This document shows, one piece after another, positions 15,829-25,769 of a DNA stretch of 58,436 bases; positions within the stretch are counted from its first letter, which is position 1, and the number at the start of each line of letters is the position of its first letter. The notes beneath the pieces were generated by a model. It did not search any database and was not told the origin of the DNA. It worked only from the letters and a program-made list of their open reading frames with translations. Source of the DNA: Clostridioides difficile. Lineage in GTDB: Bacteria > Bacillota > Clostridia > Peptostreptococcales > Peptostreptococcaceae. The position numbers were made by a program, and so were the translations under genes. The stretch lies in assembly GCF_900243075.1 (NCBI RefSeq), contig NZ_OEZH01000130.1:1-58436 (forward strand), in the 5' to 3' direction.

Positions 15829-17271
15829 ATGGATTTAAATTTAGAATTAGATTTGGAATTTTACAAAAAAATATTAGAAGCTTCCCATGACGAAATATGT
15901 GCATCTGATAATAAAGGAATAATAATATATTGTAATAAAGCATTTGAAGAAAATTATGGTCTAAAAAAAGAAGATATTTTGGGAAAAAATGTTTCTTTCT
16001 TAGAGGAATCTGGATATTCAACAAAAAGCCCCATACCAGTTGTATTAAAAACAGAGTCTAAATTTTCACTAGAACAAGATACCCAAACAGGAAAAAAACT
16101 CATCATAACTGCTACTCCTGTATTTGATGAAAATGGAAACTTAGAATACACTGTTGAGAACTGTAGAGATATAACTGAACTTAATAATATAAAAAATAAA
16201 CTTGAAGACACAAAAAAACAAGTAAAAAAATATAAATCTGAAGTAGAAACACTATATAGAACTGCTCTTAGGATTGAAGACACTGTAATTATGGATGGAA
16301 TAGTGATGAGACCCATCATAAATACAGTAAACCATGTTTCTAAAACGGATGTAAGTGTACTTTTGTTAGGAGAGTCTGGAACAGGAAAAAGTTCGCTTGC
16401 TAGATATATACACCACAATAGTAATAGAGCTAATGGTCCATTTATAACCATAAATTGTGCAACTATATCTCCACAACTTCTTGAATCCGAACTTTTTGGA
16501 TATACTTCAGGTGCTTTTACAGGTGCAAGTACTAAAGGTAAAGTTGGTCTTGTAGAATTAGCTGATGGGGGAACTCTTTTTCTGGATGAAATAGGAGATA
16601 TACCACAAAATCTACAGGCAAAATTTTTGCAATTAATACAAGATAGAACTTTTACTCCAGTTGGAAGTTTAAAAAACAAAAAAGTCGACATAAGGATTAT
16701 ATCTGCGACAAATGCTGATTTAGTTTCAAAAGTAAAAGAAAAAAAGTTTAGAGAAGATTTATATTATAGATTAAATGTTATAGAAATAAAATTGCCTCCT
16801 CTTAGAGAAAGAAGGGATAATCTAGTAGAAATTATAAAATATTATTTTAATAGGTACTCAAGTGACTTCAATCTAAATAAAACTATTTCCAAAGAAGCTA
16901 TAGATATTATTGCAAATTATAGATTCCCAGGTAATATAAGAGAATTACAGAATATAATTCAAAAAATCTTACTTACTTGCACAGATAATCATATAACAAT
17001 AGATGATTTACCAAACATTCTTACAAAAAATATACATATTACCAATGATGAAAATAAAGTACATATAACCCAACTTAATAAAGTTACTATATCTGACTCA
17101 AAATCTATTGATTGCAAAAATAAAAATTTTGATACCTTAATTATGGAGTACGAAAAAAATATAATTTTGGATGCTTATGAAAAATTTGGTAGTTCTTATA
17201 AAGTAGCCAAACACCTTGAAATTTCTCAATCTAAAGCTAGTAGGTTAATTAGAAAGTATACTAATACTTAA
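15829..17271 (+). CDS. Sigma-54-dependent transcriptional activator with PAS sensor
   Basis: The 480-residue protein has an N-terminal PAS (residues 10-120, ASDNKGIIIYCNKAFEENYG), a short coiled coil, an AAA+ domain and a Fis-type HTH at the C-terminus (SYKVAKHLEISQSKASRLI). Walker A is GESGTGKSS, the sigma-54 contact loop reads GAFTGA, and Walker B is GGTLFLDEIGD, so it should be competent. It probably binds the palindrome at 15694 and drives the divergent exporter. No response-regulator receiver is present; the PAS domain is the likely signal input. The ligand is unknown. SD TAGGAGGAAA precedes the ATG. Confidence 0.92.
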   Translation: MDLNLELDLEFYKKILEASHDEICASDNKGIIIYCNKAFEENYGLKKEDILGKNVSFLEESGYSTKSPIPVVLKTESKFSLEQDTQTGKKLIITATPVFDENGNLEYTVENCRDITELNNIKNKLEDTKKQVKKYKSEVETLYRTALRIEDTVIMDGIVMRPIINTVNHVSKTDVSVLLLGESGTGKSSLARYIHHNSNRANGPFITINCATISPQLLESELFGYTSGAFTGASTKGKVGLVELADGGTLFLDEIGDIPQNLQAKFLQLIQDRTFTPVGSLKNKKVDIRIISATNADLVSKVKEKKFREDLYYRLNVIEIKLPPLRERRDNLVEIIKYYFNRYSSDFNLNKTISKEAIDIIANYRFPGNIRELQNIIQKILLTCTDNHITIDDLPNILTKNIHITNDENKVHITQLNKVTISDSKSIDCKNKNFDTLIMEYEKNIILDAYEKFGSSYKVAKHLEISQSKASRLIRKYTNT

Positions 17272-17470
17272 TTTAAAATTTGATAAATAAAAACTTAACA
17301 CTATTTACATATTGTAAATTCGGCCATTTACTGGTATTATGAATATGGTTGAAATTATTTAAATAAATGTGATTGACTTAGTTTCATATATTTACCATTA
17401 AACTTTTATCATAAATATCATATCATAATAATATATTTAATAAGTCTAACAAACTATACGAGGTGTAAAT

Positions 17471-18055
17471 ATGTTAATGAATACCCATTTTATTATGGCA
17501 AAATCAATACTTGATAATATAGATGAAAATAAAACATTCTTTATAAGCGAAAAAAATTTTATATATGGTAATATAAAGCCAGATGCTTTTTCTAAATATA
17601 AATTAAAAAAACATTATTTAGATGAGTCATTTAATATGATTGTTTCTAAGATAAACTATCTGTGCAGTCTTAATATAGATAGTCTTTCTAAATACTTTTC
17701 AGTAAGTAGACTTAGTCAAGAACTAGGAGTCATATGCCATTTTTTATGTGATTTTTTCTGTGTAGCTCACAGTGAACGCTGGGAATTTAAACATAGTCTA
17801 AATAAACATGTCACTTATGAAAGAGAACTTGGAGCATTTGCAAAGGATGTTGATTTATCTAAAATTAAAGGTGGTACTATAAATAATAGCTTTGAAAAGT
17901 TTTTTACTAAACTTTATAGTGACTACAAAAAGAAAACTGATTATATGAATGATTTAAAATTTTCAGCTTATACTTGTAATAGTGTCATAAATTATATACT
18001 TGACTCTATTTTATCTAATACAATAAAATCATATCATATAGCAAATTGCGGCTAA
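17471..18055 (+). CDS. Zinc-dependent phospholipase C-like protein
   Basis: The 194-residue protein starts MLMNTHFIMAKSILDNI and has FIYGNIKPDAF and ELGVICHFLCDFFCVAHSERWEF. This is the histidine/aspartate pattern of the zinc-dependent phospholipase C family (PF00882), which holds three zinc ions through His and Asp. There is no signal peptide, so unlike secreted toxins such as alpha-toxin it is probably cytoplasmic and its substrate is unknown. Related short proteins are common in clostridia. ATG follows GAGGTG by 5 bases. It is monocistronic. Confidence 0.8.
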   Translation: MLMNTHFIMAKSILDNIDENKTFFISEKNFIYGNIKPDAFSKYKLKKHYLDESFNMIVSKINYLCSLNIDSLSKYFSVSRLSQELGVICHFLCDFFCVAHSERWEFKHSLNKHVTYERELGAFAKDVDLSKIKGGTINNSFEKFFTKLYSDYKKKTDYMNDLKFSAYTCNSVINYILDSILSNTIKSYHIANCG

Positions 18056-18092
18056 CTTAAGAATTTTTAAACTTATAATTGAGTATAATCAG

Positions 18093-18150
18093 AATGACTG
18101 CTCTATAGAATATAAAATATAATTTTATATTTCTTTGGAACAGTCATTTT
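18093..18150. terminator. Bidirectional terminator between convergent genes
   Basis: AATGACTG (18093-18100) pairs with CAGTCATT (18141-18148). The interior also folds (AATATAAAATATAATTTTAT). It separates the phospholipase-like gene from the HAD gene. Confidence 0.65.
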
Positions 18151-18156
18151 TTATAT

Positions 18157-18936
18157 TTAACTATTTATCTTCATTATAACATCTATGGCACTTTTTACAC
18201 TGTCTACTATATAATTTGCACTTTGTTTTACATCCTCTCTTGCCTTAGACATTGCAAAACTGTATTTAAATCCTTCTAACATACAAATATCATTTGGAGA
18301 ATCCCCAATAGTAGCAACTTCATCTGGACTTACATTTAAAGTTTTTATTACATGTTCTATACTTCCTCTTTTTGATACACTTTTAGGAACTATATTTAAG
18401 GTATATGTCCCAGAAAAATATATTTCTAACACTTCACTAAACTCACTTTTTAGATACAACTCTATTCTAGATAACTCCTCCAAATTTTCAGAACATACCC
18501 CTATATTTCCTATAAGATTATCAAAGCTACTTCTTTTCTCAAAATCAGGGTCCACTATGAAATCACTAGAATAGTGTCTAAAAGCAGTTGTATCACTACC
18601 CACAATTACATCACCCTTATATTTAAAGTATAATTGTGCATCACTTGACTCAAATCTATCAATAACTTTTTTCACTAAGCTATCATCTATGGTTCTTTTA
18701 AAAATTACATTATAGTTTTTATCATGTATGAATGAACCATTTTCACATATATAATATCCATTCATATCTAAATTATCTTTGATAATATTACGAGCTTGTT
18801 TAAATATTCTACCTGTAGCAACATTAAACTGCACTCCCTTTTTTTCTACTTCTTCAATTGCTGATATATCCTCTTTTGTTATAGTTCCATTTTCATATAA
18901 AGTTCCATCTAAATCACAAAATATATGTTTTATCAT
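18157..18936 (-). CDS. HAD-superfamily phosphatase, Cof type
   Basis: The 259-residue protein has the HAD nucleophile motif FCDLDGTLYENG at its N-terminus, the Cof cap domain in the middle and the loop IGDSPNDICMLEGF for Mg2+ near the end. Cof-type enzymes dephosphorylate sugar phosphates, flavin or pyridoxal phosphate; the substrate cannot be told. The gene is 71 bp after cinA on the same strand and may be cotranscribed with it. Confidence 0.88.
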   Translation of the reverse strand: MIKHIFCDLDGTLYENGTITKEDISAIEEVEKKGVQFNVATGRIFKQARNIIKDNLDMNGYYICENGSFIHDKNYNVIFKRTIDDSLVKKVIDRFESSDAQLYFKYKGDVIVGSDTTAFRHYSSDFIVDPDFEKRSSFDNLIGNIGVCSENLEELSRIELYLKSEFSEVLEIYFSGTYTLNIVPKSVSKRGSIEHVIKTLNVSPDEVATIGDSPNDICMLEGFKYSFAMSKAREDVKQSANYIVDSVKSAIDVIMKINS

Positions 18937-19007
18937 AAATTAAAAGCCCTCCAAAAATGATTTTATATTTATACTAATGCTTTAAATATATCCAATATCA
19001 TAATAAC

Positions 19008-20264
19008 TTAAAGCTTTTCTAATTGTATTCTTAATTCATTAAGTAAATCTCTAGTAGCTCTTAATCTTATCTTTCTTCTATCTCCATTAAATATATTTTT
19101 CTTTACTATTGTTTTTCCATTTATATATATTGCAGTATAAACTAATCCCACAGGCTTTTCCTGAGTTCCTCCGCCAGGTCCAGCTACTCCAGTTGTAGAT
19201 ATGCCTATATTAGCTTTAAGTCCTTTAGCAACGCCCTCAGCCATTTCTATTGCTGTTTGTTCACTTACTGCCCCAAACTCTTCCAAGGTTTCTCTTTTTA
19301 CTCCTAATCTTTTCATTTTAGCTTCATTAGAATATGTTACACAACCTTCAAGAAATACAGAAGATATTCCTGGATAGTTTATAAGGGATGAAGAAACCAA
19401 GCCTCCAGTACAAGATTCAGCTACTGCTATTGTTAGATTTTTTTCTACTAGAAGTTTAGAAACAGCATCTTCTAATACAGTCTCGCCTTCAGATACTGAA
19501 ATATCTCCTTCAGTATATACATATTTGCCAACTCTATTTTTTATTTTTTCTTCTACTGGTTTTATTAATTTAAAAGCTTCTTTTTCATTTTCAGCTTTTG
19601 CAGTTATTCTTATTGTAACTTCTAATTCCTTTGCATACAAAGCAACTGTTGGATTGGTTTGTTCATTAATTATATCGATAATTTCTAATTCTAGATTTGA
19701 CTCTCCTATTCCATATAATCTTAAAGTTTTAGATACTAGCATTTCATTTGTGAATTGTTGTAAGTAAGGTTTGACACTCTCATTGAACATAGCTTTCATT
19801 TCTCTTGGAGGTCCAGGTAATACTATTATAAATTTATCATCTTTCTTTAAAATTGCTCCTGGAGCTGTACCATTATTATTTTTTAGTACTACAGCATCTT
19901 TTGGAAAGTATACTTGTTTCATATTGTTTTCGGCCATTTTTTTTCCTGTTTTAATAAAGAAAGATTCTAAAACTTCTAATGATGGCTTATGCAATTCTAG
20001 CTTCTGACCAAAGTATTCTGCAGCAGTTTCTTTTGTCATATCATCACCAGTTGGTCCAAGACCACCTGTAGTAATTACTAAATCACTTCTCTTTAAACTT
20101 TCATCAAAACATTCTAAAAGCCTTTGTTTGTTATCTCCAACTGTACTCTGATGGTATACTTCTATTCCCAATGCTGCAAGTTCTTTAGCTAAAAATTGAG
20201 AATTTGTATTTACTATATCTCCTAATAATATTTCTGTTCCTACACTTATTATTTCAGCTTTCAA
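19008..20264 (-). CDS. cinA: CinA, competence/damage-inducible protein
   Basis: The full-length 418-residue protein has an N-terminal molybdopterin-binding-like domain (TTGGLGPTGDDMTKE) and a C-terminal CinA deamidase domain (AVAESCTGGLVSSSL, GISTTGVAGPGGG). In other bacteria the C-domain is nicotinamide-nucleotide amidohydrolase (PncC) and the N-domain is ADP-ribose pyrophosphatase, so a role in pyridine-nucleotide salvage is likely. SD AAGGAGTGATAAATTTT precedes the ATG. A 16-bp palindrome lies 28 bp upstream. The HAD gene follows. Confidence 0.93.
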   Translation of the reverse strand: MKAEIISVGTEILLGDIVNTNSQFLAKELAALGIEVYHQSTVGDNKQRLLECFDESLKRSDLVITTGGLGPTGDDMTKETAAEYFGQKLELHKPSLEVLESFFIKTGKKMAENNMKQVYFPKDAVVLKNNNGTAPGAILKKDDKFIIVLPGPPREMKAMFNESVKPYLQQFTNEMLVSKTLRLYGIGESNLELEIIDIINEQTNPTVALYAKELEVTIRITAKAENEKEAFKLIKPVEEKIKNRVGKYVYTEGDISVSEGETVLEDAVSKLLVEKNLTIAVAESCTGGLVSSSLINYPGISSVFLEGCVTYSNEAKMKRLGVKRETLEEFGAVSEQTAIEMAEGVAKGLKANIGISTTGVAGPGGGTQEKPVGLVYTAIYINGKTIVKKNIFNGDRRKIRLRATRDLLNELRIQLEKL

Positions 20265-20291
20265 AATTTATCACTCCTTGATTTATAGTCA

Positions 20292-20307
20292 TTAAGACTA
20301 GTCTTAA
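20292..20307. promoter_or_regulatory. Perfect 16-bp palindrome upstream of cinA
   Basis: TTAAGACTAGTCTTAA has no central gap and lies 28 bp before the cinA start. It is a good operator candidate for a small dimeric repressor. It does not look like a LexA site. Confidence 0.45.
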
Positions 20308-20521
20308 GTTCATAACAATAATTTTAGCAAAAATAATAGCATAAATAAAGTTAAAAAAACATTTAAATATTTCTTTAAACTAAATTATTGCTCTAAAACC
20401 ACACATAATATAAACTTCATATATAGTGGTACTTTCATCATCAACTGTTAATTCATATAATTAAGTATGTAAACAAAAAATTTACTTTAAAATAATAAAA
20501 ATCAAAATAGGAGTGTATAAT

Positions 20522-21421
20522 ATGAAAATAGCAGTTATAATGGGTGGAATATCATCAGAAAGAGAAGTTTCTTTAAATTCAGGAAAAGAGATATATAACA
20601 ATCTTGATAAAAATAAATACGACGTTGTAAAAGTAATAATAGATGATAAAAAAGATATATTTACAAAGATACCAGAAGATATAGATTTTGCAATACTTGC
20701 TCTACATGGAAAGTTTGGTGAAGATGGATGTATCCAATCAATACTTGAGACTATGGATATACCATATTCTGGATGTGGACCTCTTTGCAGTGGAATGTGT
20801 ATGGATAAAAATATAACTAAAAAAATGCTTAGAGATTCAAATCTACCTACTGCTCCATGGGCTTTGGTAAAATCAGTTGATGAAATAGACTATAATGAAA
20901 TAGATAACATAGGCTATCCAGTATTTATAAAACCAAATTCAGGAGGTTCTAGTGTAGCCACATTCTTTATTCATTCTAAAGATGAAGTTGAAGAAGCAGT
21001 TCGCAAAGGTCTGGAAGTTGATGAATTTGTAATGATTGAAAAATATATACCAGGTGGAGAATATACTTCATTCATACTAAATGGAGAAGTATTCCCTACA
21101 ATATCCATAAAATCTGATTCAGGCTTCTTTGATTATGAAGCTAAATACTCAGTTGAAAAAGGAGCAAAAGAAGAAGTTGTTTATTTAGATGAAGAACTTC
21201 AAAAAAGAGTAAATGAAATTTCTGAGACTTGTTGGAAAATTTTTAATTGCAAAGCATATGTAAGAGTTGATATGATTATAAGTGAAGGTATTCCATATGT
21301 TCTTGAACTAAATACCCTTCCTGGCATGACTCAAACTAGTTTAATTCCTAGAAGTGCTGCTGCTAGAGGTATTAAGTATAGTGAGCTATTAGATAAACTT
21401 ATAGAATACTCTTTAAATTAG
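20522..21421 (+). CDS. ddl: D-alanine--D-alanine ligase
   Basis: The 299-residue ATP-grasp enzyme joins two D-Ala for peptidoglycan. Marks: MGGISSEREVSLNSG, HGKFGEDGCIQ, YSGCGPLCSGMCMDK, KPNSGGSSVA and LELNTLPGMTQTSLIPRSA. All ATP- and D-Ala-binding boxes are present, and the length fits DdlB-like enzymes. ATG at 20522 lies 8 bases after GGAG; a GTG at 20513 overlaps the SD. A PLP-type GntR regulator and a VanY-like carboxypeptidase follow on the same strand, a D-alanine-related setting. Confidence 0.93.
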   Translation: MKIAVIMGGISSEREVSLNSGKEIYNNLDKNKYDVVKVIIDDKKDIFTKIPEDIDFAILALHGKFGEDGCIQSILETMDIPYSGCGPLCSGMCMDKNITKKMLRDSNLPTAPWALVKSVDEIDYNEIDNIGYPVFIKPNSGGSSVATFFIHSKDEVEEAVRKGLEVDEFVMIEKYIPGGEYTSFILNGEVFPTISIKSDSGFFDYEAKYSVEKGAKEEVVYLDEELQKRVNEISETCWKIFNCKAYVRVDMIISEGIPYVLELNTLPGMTQTSLIPRSAAARGIKYSELLDKLIEYSLN

Positions 21422-21444
21422 ATGAAATAATTTGAGGTGGTAAT

Positions 21445-22893
21445 TTGATATTTTCAAATCTAAAATTAAATGATAATGAACCAATTTATATACAAATTAA
21501 AAATTATATAAGTGATATGATATCAAAAGGATTAATTCCAGACAATAGTAAGCTCCCTTCTACAAGGGAGCTTAGTCAGCTTTTGCAAGTTAGCCGAAAT
21601 TCTGTAGTTTCAACTTATGAAGAATTAAAATCAGAAGGCTTAATCTACTCTATTTCAGGAAAGGGTACATTTGTTAAATCAAAGAATAAATCTTCAAACA
21701 CTACATGGTCATTAAACTGGGACTGTTTAGAGAATACATACTCTAAAAAAGCTAATGAATTGGATATTATAAAAAGTGAGATTCCTTGGAATTCTGACCT
21801 AATTTCTTTTAAAAGTATTTCTCCAGCTGGAGATTTATTCGATATGGAAGAATTCAAAAAATCCTTTTTAAACAGAATATCACTAGAGGGTCACAAATTA
21901 CTCAATTATGGATACGCACAAGGTTATAAACCCCTTATTAACTATTTACTAGAATATATGACAAACAAGGGTGTTGATATAAGTAATAAAGATATACTAA
22001 TCACAAATGGCTTCACAGAAGGCTTTGATATTATCATGTCGTCTTTTACCCAAGAAAAAGATTATATAATATGTGAAAATCCTACTCATAATACTGCTAT
22101 AAAAATTATGAAATCGCACAATCTTAATATTTTAGGTGTAGATATACATGAAGATGGTTTAGACTTCAATATTCTAGAGGAGCGTCTAATTAAGTACAAA
22201 AATAAAATAAAGTTTGCATATATTACACCCTCTTATCACAATCCTACAGGAATTGTAATGACTCCTGAAAATAGATACAAATTCTATAATCTTATGAAAA
22301 AATATAACATAGCAATTATAGAAGATGGATTTAATGAAGAATTGCTCTACAATAGTTCTCATATATTTCCTATTTGTTCTCTTGATAATATGAATAACGC
22401 TGTTGTATACATTGGTAGCTTTTCAAAAATTTTATTTCCTGGAATGAGAATTGGATGGATATTTGCAGATAAAAAAGTAATAGATAAATTGGAAAGTGTG
22501 AAAAGATGTAGAAACATACATGTATCTTTTTTGGACCAAGGAATTCTATTTGATTACTTAAGTAATGGAGGTTTTGAAAAGTACGTCAAAAAAATACGTA
22601 AGTTCTATGGAGATAAATTTAACTTTGCATATGAATGTATAAAAAAATATATAAAAACAGAATACATCTTGGGTGATGGTGGTTTGCATATATTTATAAA
22701 ACTAAAAAATATAGATACTAGAACTCTATTAGAAAAATGTTATGAAAAAAATGTTATATTTATGCCTGGAGATTTATTTTTTACAGATAACTCTGGTTCT
22801 GACACTTTAAGACTTGGATTTTCTAGATTGTCTTTTAAAGACATTGAAATTGGTATAAAAATAATTGGAGAAACTATAGATGAAATGTCCTAG
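21445..22893 (+). CDS. MocR/PdxR-type GntR regulator with aminotransferase domain
   Basis: The 482-residue protein fuses an N-terminal GntR winged helix (residues 10-75: SKLPSTRELSQLLQVSRNSV) to a class I aminotransferase-like domain. The PLP lysine is in YIGSFSKILFPGMRIGW and the active-site loop is YITPSYHNPTG. MocR proteins sense PLP and often an amino acid; known targets include vitamin B6 genes and D-Ala or GABA genes. It starts with TTG at 21445, 4 bases after GAGGTGG and only 23 bp after ddl, so the pair is probably cotranscribed. That makes a D-alanine link plausible but unproved. Confidence 0.9.
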   Translation: MIFSNLKLNDNEPIYIQIKNYISDMISKGLIPDNSKLPSTRELSQLLQVSRNSVVSTYEELKSEGLIYSISGKGTFVKSKNKSSNTTWSLNWDCLENTYSKKANELDIIKSEIPWNSDLISFKSISPAGDLFDMEEFKKSFLNRISLEGHKLLNYGYAQGYKPLINYLLEYMTNKGVDISNKDILITNGFTEGFDIIMSSFTQEKDYIICENPTHNTAIKIMKSHNLNILGVDIHEDGLDFNILEERLIKYKNKIKFAYITPSYHNPTGIVMTPENRYKFYNLMKKYNIAIIEDGFNEELLYNSSHIFPICSLDNMNNAVVYIGSFSKILFPGMRIGWIFADKKVIDKLESVKRCRNIHVSFLDQGILFDYLSNGGFEKYVKKIRKFYGDKFNFAYECIKKYIKTEYILGDGGLHIFIKLKNIDTRTLLEKCYEKNVIFMPGDLFFTDNSGSDTLRLGFSRLSFKDIEIGIKIIGETIDEMS

Positions 22894-22975
22894 GTTAACT
22901 AAATATTGTTAGCCTAGTTTATTTTTATGAGGTATAATATATATAGTTTATATGAATCTAACACTGGGGGATAAT

Positions 22976-23758
22976 ATGAGTAAAAAGTCAAAACGAAAAA
23001 AGATTAATAAATTAAAACTAACAATTGTAATAACTATATTATTTCTTGCCTTATTATCTATATATGAGATACTTTTCTCTAATCCCAACAAAAAAGATAA
23101 TATAAAAAGTCAAGAAACTATGCAAAATAAAAATAATACAACAGAGGCTTCTAAAAGTAATCAAAACTCTAATAAAAAGAAGGAAGATAAGAATATTAAG
23201 CCTACTTTTTCATATTCTTCAATACCAGATAATATAAAAAATAAAATGATTGGTAAATCTATGCCTTCTGATGAACCGATAAGCTTTGATAGCCTATCTT
23301 ACTTAAAACTTACATACTATGGATTTGATAAAAAAACTCATCAAGGAGAAATGATAGTAAACAGTGAACTGGCTCCAGAAGTTGTGGATATTTTTAAAGA
23401 ATTGTATGAAAAAAAATATCCAATTGAAAAAATCAAACTAATAGATGATTATGATGCTGTAGATGAAAAATCTATGTCTGATAATAATACCTCATCATTT
23501 TGTTATAGAACTATAGCTGGTACAAATGTCGTTTCAAACCATGGTAAAGGATGTGCTATAGACATAAATCCATTACAGAACCCTCAAGTTTCTGGAGATA
23601 ATATTAGCCCTAAAGTAAGCACAGTCTATGCTGATAGGTCTACTGTAAAATTTGGAATGATAAAAAAAGGTGATGATTGTTATAATGCTTTTGTAAGCAG
23701 AGGTTGGAGTTGGGGTGGATATTGGAAAAACCCAGACTACCAACATTTTGAAAAATAA
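22976..23758 (+). CDS. VanY-like M15 D-alanyl-D-alanine carboxypeptidase
   Basis: The 260-residue protein has one N-terminal membrane anchor (residues 14-33), a Lys/Asn-rich linker and an extracytoplasmic M15 peptidase domain. Zinc and catalytic marks are SNHGKGCAIDINP (HxxGxAxD) and WGWSWGG-type ending YWKNPDYQHFEK (final His ligand). Such enzymes trim peptidoglycan stem peptides or degrade cell-wall peptides. ATG at 22976 follows GGGGG by 5 bases. The ABC-F gene starts 25 bp downstream, so the two are probably cotranscribed. Confidence 0.88.
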   Translation: MSKKSKRKKINKLKLTIVITILFLALLSIYEILFSNPNKKDNIKSQETMQNKNNTTEASKSNQNSNKKKEDKNIKPTFSYSSIPDNIKNKMIGKSMPSDEPISFDSLSYLKLTYYGFDKKTHQGEMIVNSELAPEVVDIFKELYEKKYPIEKIKLIDDYDAVDEKSMSDNNTSSFCYRTIAGTNVVSNHGKGCAIDINPLQNPQVSGDNISPKVSTVYADRSTVKFGMIKKGDDCYNAFVSRGWSWGGYWKNPDYQHFEK

Positions 23759-23783
23759 TAGATTAGAAATAAAGGTGAATTAT

Positions 23784-25703
23784 ATGAATTTAATGACATT
23801 GGAAAATATAAGTAAAAGTTATTCTGAAAAAAAATTACTTGAAAACATATCCCTTGGAATAAATGAAGGGGAAAAAATAGGACTTATTGGTGTAAATGGT
23901 ACTGGTAAATCTACTTTGCTTAAAATTATTGCAGGAGTTGAAGAAAGCGAAACTGGTAATATAACAAAAACTAATGGTGTTAGAATAGAATATCTACCTC
24001 AAAACCCAACTTACAATGAAAATTCTACTGTACTTGAACAAGTGTTTAATGGAACTTCAGAAGAATTAAAGCTACTTGGTGAATATCAAGAACTTCTAGA
24101 AAAACTTAATTCAAACTTTACAGAGGAATTAAATAAAAAACTATTATTAATACAAGAAAAAATAGATGCCTTAAATCTTTGGGATTTAGAAAGTGAAGCT
24201 AAATCAGTACTTACAAAACTTGGTATAAATGACTTTAATCAAAAAATAGTAGAACTTTCTGGTGGTCAAAGAAAGAGAGTCTCTTTGGCATCAGCTCTTA
24301 TTACACCTTGTGAGTTTTTGATACTAGATGAGCCTACGAACCATCTAGATAATGATACTATAGATTGGCTTGAAGAATACCTTAATTCAAGAAAAGGTTC
24401 ATTGCTTATGATAACTCATGATAGATATTTTTTAGACCGTGTTACAAATAGAATTATTGAACTGGATAAGGGTAGATTATTTAGTTATGATGGTAATTAT
24501 TCAATATTTTTAGAAAAAAAAATGGAAAGACTTACATTAGAGGCAAGTATTGAAGATAAAAGGCAAAATTTAATTAGAACAGAGCTTGCTTGGGTTAGAC
24601 GAGGAGCTCAAGCTCGTAGTACCAAACAAAAAGCTCGTTTACAAAGATTTGATGAACTCATAAATAGAGACTCTTTCAAACCTGATGAAAATCTCGATAT
24701 ATCTGTTGCATCAAGTAGACTTGGAAATAAAATAATAGAAATACACAATGTATCCAAATCATTTGACGGAAATACTGTTATAGATAATTTAGAATATACT
24801 TTAGCTCGTACAGATAGAATTGGTATAATAGGCAAAAATGGTATGGGTAAATCAACCCTTATAAACATACTCAATGGAGAAATAGAACCTGATAGTGGAT
24901 ATATTTCAATTGGAGAAACGGTTAAAATAGGTTGTTTTTCTCAAGATGACTCTCATATGAATATCGACATGAGAGCCATAGACTATGTAAAAGAAGCTAG
25001 TGACTATATAGAAACTTCAGATGGTACTAGGATTACAGCTTCTCAGATGTGTGAAAGATTCCTTTTTAATGGTACTATGCAGTATACTTTGATAGGTAAA
25101 TTATCTGGTGGCGAAAGAAGAAGACTGCACCTTCTTAGAATCCTTATGACAGCTCCTAATGTACTTCTTTTAGATGAGCCTACAAATGACTTAGATATTG
25201 AAACACTTAAAATATTAGAAGAATATCTCGATGAATTTAGAGGTGTAGTAATTACAGTATCACATGATAGATACTTCTTAGACAGAATTTGTAATAAAAT
25301 ATTTGCATATGAAGGAAATGGAAAAATTCATATCTATACAGGTAATTACAGTGATTATCTTATTTATAGAGAGGTTCAAGGAATTGAGTTTGAAGAATCT
25401 AAAAGGGAATCAGTTAAAAAAGATGACTCTACTATCTCAAAAAAAGAAAAACCTAAAAATGATAAAAAGCTTAAGTTTTCATATAATGAACAAAGGGAAT
25501 TTGAAAATATTGACTCCGACATAGAAAAACTTGAATCTAAAATTTCAACACTTGATGAAAGTACTTCAAAATTTGCAACTGACTTTACTAAACTTCAAGA
25601 AATTTTAGATGAGAAATCTAGACTAGAAAAAGAACTTGAGTATAAATATGAAAGATGGGAATATTTAAATAATCTAGCTGATGAAATAGCTAATAATAAA
25701 TGA
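23784..25703 (+). CDS. ABC-F family ATPase
   Basis: The 639-residue protein has two ABC domains and no membrane segments. Walker A motifs are GVNGTGKST and GKNGMGKST, signatures LSGGQRKRVSLA and LSGGERRRLHLL, Walker B LILDEPTNHLD and LLLDEPTNDLD. The linker between them carries the basic ABC-F stretch (RTELAWVRRGAQARSTKQKA), and the C-terminus is a coiled coil (FENIDSDIEKLESKIS). This is the Uup/YdiF layout of ribosome-acting ABC-F proteins, which relieve stalled translation or confer antibiotic resistance. Subfamily is not certain. ATG at 23784 follows AAAGGTGA by 5 bases. Confidence 0.92.
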   Translation: MNLMTLENISKSYSEKKLLENISLGINEGEKIGLIGVNGTGKSTLLKIIAGVEESETGNITKTNGVRIEYLPQNPTYNENSTVLEQVFNGTSEELKLLGEYQELLEKLNSNFTEELNKKLLLIQEKIDALNLWDLESEAKSVLTKLGINDFNQKIVELSGGQRKRVSLASALITPCEFLILDEPTNHLDNDTIDWLEEYLNSRKGSLLMITHDRYFLDRVTNRIIELDKGRLFSYDGNYSIFLEKKMERLTLEASIEDKRQNLIRTELAWVRRGAQARSTKQKARLQRFDELINRDSFKPDENLDISVASSRLGNKIIEIHNVSKSFDGNTVIDNLEYTLARTDRIGIIGKNGMGKSTLINILNGEIEPDSGYISIGETVKIGCFSQDDSHMNIDMRAIDYVKEASDYIETSDGTRITASQMCERFLFNGTMQYTLIGKLSGGERRRLHLLRILMTAPNVLLLDEPTNDLDIETLKILEEYLDEFRGVVITVSHDRYFLDRICNKIFAYEGNGKIHIYTGNYSDYLIYREVQGIEFEESKRESVKKDDSTISKKEKPKNDKKLKFSYNEQREFENIDSDIEKLESKISTLDESTSKFATDFTKLQEILDEKSRLEKELEYKYERWEYLNNLADEIANNK

Positions 25704-25769
25704 TATTAAAGTAATCTTAAGTTTAATAAGTTTTACTTTAAATCTATACTTTATAAATATTTTATAAGG

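Noticed and set aside
17272-17470. Second sigma-54 promoter before the phospholipase-like gene
   Set aside because: No GG-N10-GC pattern with flanking consensus was found; only weak partial matches.
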